NCBI GenBank assembly: GCA_001796335.1
Contig: MGMF01000007.1
Coordinates: 1 to 64,000 of the forward strand
Source of the DNA: Chloroflexi bacterium GWB2_49_20
GTDB taxonomy: Bacteria; Chloroflexota; Anaerolineae; Anaerolineales; Villigracilaceae
DNA length: 64,000 nt
Direction of reading: 5' to 3'
The position numbers were made by a program, and so were the translations under genes. Within the stretch, counting starts at the first letter, position 1, and every line of letters starts with the position of its first letter. The notes under the pieces are model-generated. The model saw only the letters and a program-made list of their open reading frames with translations, did no database searches and was not told the origin of the DNA. Below are positions 59,694-64,000 of this stretch, in pieces.

Positions 59694-61582
59694 CCACAGG
59701 TGCTTTACCTGGCAGCCAAAAATCTGTCATCAACCGTTGGGAACAGCTTGGGCCACAGGTGAAAGATTTTTTTGTACACATTCTCGGGCAGGTACGCATT
59801 CTCAAAAAAGCCTACCCGGGGATCATGCACTTCCTCATTTTCTGGGGGGTGACCATCCAGGTGATTGGAACCATCCTCAATACTTTGCAGATGAAACTGT
59901 TCCTGCCCTGGACTATCAACACCTTCCCGCGCAATAACTGGTACCTGGCTTATGAGCTGGTCATGGATGTTGCAGGAGTCTTCATCCTGCTGGGCGTGCT
60001 TATGGCGGCTTTCAGGCGCTATATTTTGCGTCCCAAAACACTCGAGACCCGCTGGGATGATACCCTCGCCCTGGTACTGCTCTTCCTGATCGCCTCTGTC
60101 GGTTTCACCAATGAAGGTATTCGCCTGCTGGTCACCACCCCACCCTGGGCGCAGTGGTCTCCAGTCGGCACCTGGGTGGCTGGTCTGATGCGCAGCATGG
60201 GCTTCCCGGTTGACCAGGCCGCGGCTCTGCATGATGCCCTCGTATGGACCCACGTCGCCCTGGCGCTGCTGCTGGTCGGGCTGATCCCTTTTACCAAGAT
60301 GCGCCACCTGGTGAATACGCCTCTCAACATCCTGCTGCGCACGCGCCGCAAGGTGGGAGAGATCGAAAAGATCGAAGATATTGAAACCACCGAATTTCTG
60401 GGGGTGGGCAAGATCACAGAATTCACCTCCCTGCAACTGCTTTCATTTGACGCCTGCCTGCGCTGCGGGCGCTGTGAAGAAGCCTGCCCGGCCAATTCCA
60501 GCGGTATGCCCTATTCACCGCGCGACCTGATCCAGAACCTGCGCCAATCCATGCTCACCAGCCTGGTGCATGCAGAAGTCAGCCCGGATAGCGAACTGAC
60601 CCCAGGGGTGATCAGCGAGGAATATGCCTGGTACTGCACCACCTGCGGAGCCTGCACCGTAAAATGCCCGGCCTTCATCCGCCCGGTGGACGAGATCGTG
60701 GATCTGCGCCGCTACCAGCTTCTGACCACCGGCAAGATGCCAAAATCGGTGGGAGATACCATGCGCAACCTGGAACGCCAGGGGAATCCTTGGGGCATGC
60801 CCCCCGAAAACCGCATGGCTTGGGCGGATGGATTGGATGTGCGTGAATTGGCTCCCGGTGAACAAACCGATGTCCTGCTCTTCACTGGTTGTGCAGCCGC
60901 CTTTGATGAACGCAACAAGAAAGTCACGCGTGCTTTTGTGAAGATTCTCAAGAAAATGAACGTGGATTTTGCCGTACTGGGCTTTGACGAGGTGTGCTGC
61001 GGCGAAACCGCCCGCAGAATGGGACATGAATATATCTTCCAGGAGTTTGCCAAACAGAATATAGAAACCTTTGGCAAAGTCAAGTTCAATCGCATCATCA
61101 CCACCTGCCCGCACTGCTTCAACACTTTGAAGAACGAGTACCCTCAGATGGGAGCAGATTTTACCGTTCAGCATTACAGCGAGTATCTGGCCGGGTTGGA
61201 TCTGGCGGGGCTTGGGGTTGGAAAGATGAATGGAAAGCTTACTTTCCATGACTCTTGCTACCTCGGACGCTACAACGATATTTACAGCGCCCCGCGTAAA
61301 TTGCTGGACAATGTCGGAGTAACACGGGTCGAAATGGCCCGCCAGAAAGAGAACAGTTTCTGCTGCGGCGGAGGCGGCGGCGGAATGTGGATGGAAACCG
61401 ATGCCAGTACGCGCATCAACCAGCGCCGCTTGCAGGATGCCTTGGATGTCAAAGCAGACGTGGTAGCCACATCCTGCCCTTACTGTTTGATCATGTTTGA
61501 TGACGCGGTGCGCTCCAAAGGGTTTGGAGAAGAGATCAAGATACTGGATATTGCTGAAATTTTGGCGCAAAGATTGGAATAG
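59690..61582 (+). CDS. Membrane heterodisulfide-reductase-like Fe-S protein (NarI-HdrD fusion)
   Basis: This 630-residue protein has four to five N-terminal helices of the NarI/DsrM cytochrome b type (about 30-205), two 4Fe-4S motifs (CLRCGRCEEACP near 260, CTTCGACTVKCP near 315), and two complete CCG domains: TGCAAAF..VCCGETARR..TTCPHCF (about 400-480) and DSCYLGR..FCCGGGGGG..TSCPYC (about 525-605). CCG domains hold the noncubane clusters of HdrB/HdrD. It likely links the quinone pool to a soluble acceptor or disulfide. Coupled to the Rieske gene. Confidence 0.92.
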   Translation: MTTGALPGSQKSVINRWEQLGPQVKDFFVHILGQVRILKKAYPGIMHFLIFWGVTIQVIGTILNTLQMKLFLPWTINTFPRNNWYLAYELVMDVAGVFILLGVLMAAFRRYILRPKTLETRWDDTLALVLLFLIASVGFTNEGIRLLVTTPPWAQWSPVGTWVAGLMRSMGFPVDQAAALHDALVWTHVALALLLVGLIPFTKMRHLVNTPLNILLRTRRKVGEIEKIEDIETTEFLGVGKITEFTSLQLLSFDACLRCGRCEEACPANSSGMPYSPRDLIQNLRQSMLTSLVHAEVSPDSELTPGVISEEYAWYCTTCGACTVKCPAFIRPVDEIVDLRRYQLLTTGKMPKSVGDTMRNLERQGNPWGMPPENRMAWADGLDVRELAPGEQTDVLLFTGCAAAFDERNKKVTRAFVKILKKMNVDFAVLGFDEVCCGETARRMGHEYIFQEFAKQNIETFGKVKFNRIITTCPHCFNTLKNEYPQMGADFTVQHYSEYLAGLDLAGLGVGKMNGKLTFHDSCYLGRYNDIYSAPRKLLDNVGVTRVEMARQKENSFCCGGGGGGMWMETDASTRINQRRLQDALDVKADVVATSCPYCLIMFDDAVRSKGFGEEIKILDIAEILAQRLE

Positions 61583-61588
61583 GTGCAT

Positions 61589-62560
61589 ATGAATACACAA
61601 TGGGTATTAAATACAAAAGGTGACCCGCTGGGAACGGTCAATCGCTTTATCAGCAAAGTCTGGCAGGAGACCGGTCTGGAAGGCATGATCCTGCCCTCTG
61701 CCAGGAAAAATGAGTTGCGGGTTGTGGATGATCTCTCCGTGCTGGGAGAGTTCAATCCCTTCCAACCTCTCATGTTGATGAACATCGCCGGGTTGGTCCC
61801 CGGTGTGTTGCAGGAGCACCCGGGCGGCCGCTTTGGCATCCTGCTGCGTCCCTGCGAACTGCGCGCCTTGAATGAAGTCACCGCGCACAAAGAGATCGAA
61901 CCTGCACGTCTGATGACCATCTGCGTGGACTGCCTGGGGACTTTCCCGGATGAAGAATTTGAGTGGCGCTCCATCCGCACAGGCTCGGATGCCGGGTTGA
62001 CAAAGGAAGCCCTCCAGTTTGCACCCCAGGGCGGCATCGCCGCCTATCGCTATCGGGCTGCCTGCCAGATGTGCACCTCCCCCGGCGCAAGATCTGCCGA
62101 CATCAACCTGGGTGTACTTGGGCTGCCGGTGCGTCAATCCATCCTGGTGAACGGCCAATCCGACCTGCTGGACTGGTCACAAGTTACCGACAAGCCAGCC
62201 GATCCGGCTTTGAGCAGCAAGCGCCAAGTGATGCTCTCCAAACTCGTGGAGGTCCATTCGCAAACGCGTGACCGCGTCTTGTCCGGTCTGACCGAAGTCC
62301 TGCCCGCCAATGTGGACGTGCTGCTTGATCAATTTGAGGATTGCGGAAGCTGCCAGACCTGCATGGAGGCCTGCCCGATCTGTACTGCGAATCCCCCGCA
62401 GCGTGCAAAAGATGGCCGCTACGAGCGCCAGGATGTGGTTGAGTGGCTGGTGGACTGTGTCGGCTGTGGCATGTGCGAACAATCCTGCCCCAAGCACATG
62501 CCCCTCAGCATCATCTTCACCCACGTCAAACGCAGCCTGGAAGAAGTACTGGCGGCATAG
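61589..62560 (+). CDS. FrhB/FdhB-like Fe-S protein with two 4Fe-4S motifs
   Basis: This 323-residue soluble protein has an FrhB-type N-terminal half with LLRPCELRALNEV (about 89-101), CVDCLGTF and ACQMCTSPG, then two clusters at CGSCQTCMEACP (about 250-261) and CVGCGMCEQSCP (about 291-302). FrhB-like proteins bind FAD and pass electrons to or from F420, formate dehydrogenase or hydrogenase. ATG at 61589 is used; a GTG two codons earlier directly follows the HdrD-like stop. It is the last gene before a terminator. Confidence 0.88.
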   Translation: MNTQWVLNTKGDPLGTVNRFISKVWQETGLEGMILPSARKNELRVVDDLSVLGEFNPFQPLMLMNIAGLVPGVLQEHPGGRFGILLRPCELRALNEVTAHKEIEPARLMTICVDCLGTFPDEEFEWRSIRTGSDAGLTKEALQFAPQGGIAAYRYRAACQMCTSPGARSADINLGVLGLPVRQSILVNGQSDLLDWSQVTDKPADPALSSKRQVMLSKLVEVHSQTRDRVLSGLTEVLPANVDVLLDQFEDCGSCQTCMEACPICTANPPQRAKDGRYERQDVVEWLVDCVGCGMCEQSCPKHMPLSIIFTHVKRSLEEVLAA

Positions 62561-62576
62561 TACCGTGATACTTAAG

Positions 62577-62620
62577 GACTTCCGAAGTTTTAGAAACTTC
62601 GGAAGTCTGTTTACATTTGT
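62577..62620 (+). terminator. Terminator of the cytochrome-Hdr operon
   Basis: A 14-bp perfect stem GACTTCCGAAGTTT (62577-62590) with AAACTTCGGAAGTC (62594-62607) has a TAG loop and a TGTTTACATTTG tail. The stem core is the same as the tRNA-His terminator at 21717-21746. Confidence 0.75.
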
Positions 62621-62639
62621 GGAAGCGGTAGTCTTTAAC

Positions 62640-62716
62640 CAGTAGGTTGGATTGAGCGCACCCGTCAACCCTCCTGACCTGGCCAGACAAAGCGAAACCC
62701 AACATTTTTTCTTCGG
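62640..62716. repeat. Decayed intergenic repeat (GGTTGG...GCGAAACCCAACA type)
   Basis: AGTAGGTTGGATTGAGCG at 62640 and AAAGCGAAACCCAACATTTTTT at 62691-62712 (core GCGAAACCCAACA) form an imperfect inverted repeat, like the GGGTT/AACCC intergenic repeats of many bacterial genomes. No gene lies in 62608-62796. Confidence 0.45.
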
Positions 62717-62796
62717 GACGATATTTTCTGCTAACAAGGAGGCCGGATTGCCTCCCTTCGGAAATCCCGCCTTCTGTGCTTGCATTATATTTCTTA

Positions 62797-63117
62797 TTAC
62801 TTAAGCATCGTCAGAAGCATCTTGAACTGCTTGACCGCCTTGACCGCATGCGGATCGTTGGCGGGCATGATGATGGCCTCGCCGCTTTTTAACACGAAGG
62901 CCTTGCCCGAGATTCGGATCTCGGCTTCCCCATCCAGGACTTGCACCAGCGCATCGTAAGGAGTACTGTGCTCGCTCAGTTCCTGTCCGAGATCAAAAGC
63001 GAATAGGGTCACGTTCCCGGCTTCAGATTTAAGCATCACGCGGCTGACAATGGAACCTTCCTGGTAATTAATCAACCCGTTCACGGGTAAAACCTGGGCA
63101 GAGGGGGTGGCAGGCAT
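62797..63117 (-). CDS. Small cupin domain protein
   Basis: This 106-residue cupin has LSEHSTPYDALVQVLDGEAE (about 49-68; motif 1 with a single His and no second His/Glu) and LKSGEAIIMPANDPHAV (motif 2, His). The metal site is weaker than in the other cupins here, so it may only bind a ligand or act as a stress protein. GGAG lies 5 nt before the ATG. It is convergent with the cytochrome operon and stands alone. Confidence 0.87.
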   Translation of the reverse strand: MPATPSAQVLPVNGLINYQEGSIVSRVMLKSEAGNVTLFAFDLGQELSEHSTPYDALVQVLDGEAEIRISGKAFVLKSGEAIIMPANDPHAVKAVKQFKMLLTMLK

Positions 63118-63173
63118 ATTATCTCCTTTTCTTAATGGTTGCTAAGGGTTCAATCAAAATATTATTATTATTT

Positions 63174-63315
63174 GTCATTGCGAGACGGCGTTCTTCCGTC
63201 GAAGCAATCTCCCGTTACGAGGAGACTGCTTACCCCAGGGTACGCTGTGTGGTCGCTTCCGATTGCACAACGTCCCGGTGTTCTTCCGGGATCATCCCGA
63301 TAGGGGAGTGACAAC
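63174..63315. repeat. CATTGCGAG-type short interspersed repeat
   Basis: GTCATTGCGAGACGG with CGTCGAAGCAATCTC, then GGAGACTGCTT and GTCGCTTCCGATTGCAC, match the GTCATTGCGAG...GAAGCAATCTC repeat that is widespread in many bacterial phyla. It is mobile in origin but carries no gene. Confidence 0.6.
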
Positions 63316-63321
63316 CGAGGC

Positions 63322-64000
63322 TCAACGAATTTCATATTGATAGGAAGCCAACTGGCGTGTGTAACGTGTTGTACCGGTCACCACCAGCACAGCTCCACTG
63401 ACCTCCCCACCGATGTGCACTGGGATATCCGCAGTCTGATCGGGGTTGAGGGTGATGATCTGTACGCTGGTGGTGCTGCCTTTCAAGATCAAGGCCAGGC
63501 GGAAGGTCTGGGGCAGGGAATTTTGGATGCGCACAAAACCATCCGGCTGCCAGCCGCCATCATCCGTTTCAAAGTCGCTGAAGTAACCGGTCGAAGCGAC
63601 TGTGACATCTTCCAACATGAAGCCTTCGCCGTTCACAGCGGCATCGGTCACATATTCGAACCGTAAGAAGACCTTCTGACCGGCGAACTGGGAAAGATCA
63701 ACGCTTTCCTGGATCCAGCCAATGGTGCTGCCATTATACGCCCAACCGAAGCTGTTGCCGGATGGGTCATGGTCTGTACCCGAAGGCGTCTTCAATATTT
63801 GCCAGGTCTCTCCATCCGTGGAAGCCTCCAGGTATAAATAGTCGTAGTCCTGCTCCAGGTCATACCAGGTGCGGAAGGTCAGGGATCCCGGCGCAATGAC
63901 CTGAGTGAAATCAAATTGGCGTGTCAGGGTCATATCCGATTCATCCCCTTTGTTGGACCAGAAGGCATACTTGCCCGAATAAGGATCTTCGGGCAGCACC
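63322..64000 (-). CDS. C-terminal part of a secreted immune-inhibitor-A-like (M6 peptidase) protein
   Basis: This partial gene runs off the right edge; 225 residues are visible from the nearest Met but the frame is open to the end. The sequence has two MAM/VEG-like beta-sandwich segments: SGKYAFWSNKGDESDMTLTR, DYLYLEASTDGETW, FLRFEYVTDAAVNGEGFMLED and a closing beta domain. These end domains are typical of InhA-like M6 metallopeptidases. The catalytic HExxH part would lie beyond 64000 and is not seen. The protein is presumably exported. Confidence 0.8.
   Translation of the reverse strand, partial: VLPEDPYSGKYAFWSNKGDESDMTLTRQFDFTQVIAPGSLTFRTWYDLEQDYDYLYLEASTDGETWQILKTPSGTDHDPSGNSFGWAYNGSTIGWIQESVDLSQFAGQKVFLRFEYVTDAAVNGEGFMLEDVTVASTGYFSDFETDDGGWQPDGFVRIQNSLPQTFRLALILKGSTTSVQIITLNPDQTADIPVHIGGEVSGAVLVVTGTTRYTRQLASYQYEIR

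Noticed and set aside
60515-61600. 361-codon minus-strand open frame
   Set aside because: It is antisense to the HdrD-like gene; the real gene has clear Cys motifs and operon context.
1-64000. CRISPR arrays, prophage or insertion sequences
   Set aside because: No regularly spaced direct repeats, transposase, integrase or phage genes were seen; the repeats present are palindromes without spacers of constant size.

Overview
The window looks like part of a bacterial chromosome with moderate GC and long co-oriented operons. I infer a Chloroflexota (Anaerolineae-like) heterotroph. The inference rests on overall gene style: a SufCBD-SufS-SufU operon with a divergent SufR-like regulator, a stand-alone glucose-6-phosphate isomerase of the transaldolase-fusion type, an immune-inhibitor-A-like secreted protein, a b6-type cytochrome linked to Hdr-like iron-sulfur subunits, and many short intergenic palindromes. 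No rRNA gene or taxonomic marker search backs this, so the phylum is a guess. I found no insertion sequence, prophage, integrase, plasmid function or CRISPR array.

Region 1 (1-18.9 kb): a tRNA-Asp gene, then a large minus-strand catabolic cluster from 14.9 kb back to 0.35 kb. It holds an SsuABC/TauABC-type importer (lipoprotein, two tandem permeases, ATPase), an enolase-superfamily enzyme, a MmgE/PrpD protein, a class IV aminotransferase, a GntR/FCD regulator, two cupins, a RidA-like protein, an M24/creatinase-like enzyme, a DRE-TIM aldolase/synthase, a VOC (epimerase-like) protein, an MFS carrier and an ACMSD-like amidohydrolase. Divergent from it run an SDR dehydrogenase and a 950-residue FAD/Fe-S dehydrogenase. 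Two 15-bp operators of identical form, TGTATA-N3-TATACA, sit at the two divergent promoters, so the whole set is probably one regulon. The substrate cannot be named from sequence.

Region 2 (18.9-33 kb): housekeeping genes. These are pgi, an SDR, hisS followed directly by tRNA-His, a methyltransferase and a PIG-L deacetylase. The SUF operon follows (sufC-sufB-sufD-unknown-sufS-sufU-Rieske ferredoxin), with sufR-sufT divergent from it; both promoters match the sigma-70 consensus closely.

Region 3 (33-44 kb): acyl-CoA metabolism. It contains an acyl-CoA synthetase, a CBS-ACT protein and a TetR-controlled beta-oxidation operon (TetR, MBL hydrolase, two complementary acyl-CoA dehydrogenases, FadN-like enzyme, thiolase, SCP2). 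A 30-bp perfect palindrome lies just upstream of tetR.

Region 4 (44-57 kb): small membrane and signalling genes, secD-secF, tRNA-Gln, a rhomboid protease, a DMT exporter, a NarL-type two-component pair and a heterodimeric ABC exporter.

Region 5 (57-64 kb): an energy operon encoding a cytochrome b6-type subunit with an extra CxxCH haem-c site, a subunit-IV-like protein, a Rieske protein, a membrane HdrD-like protein with two intact CCG domains, and an FrhB/HdrA-type Fe-S protein. This is the best candidate for an unusual respiratory complex. A cupin and the C-terminal end of a secreted M6-like protein close the window. Intergenic gaps carry a MITE-like palindrome family and other short repeats.
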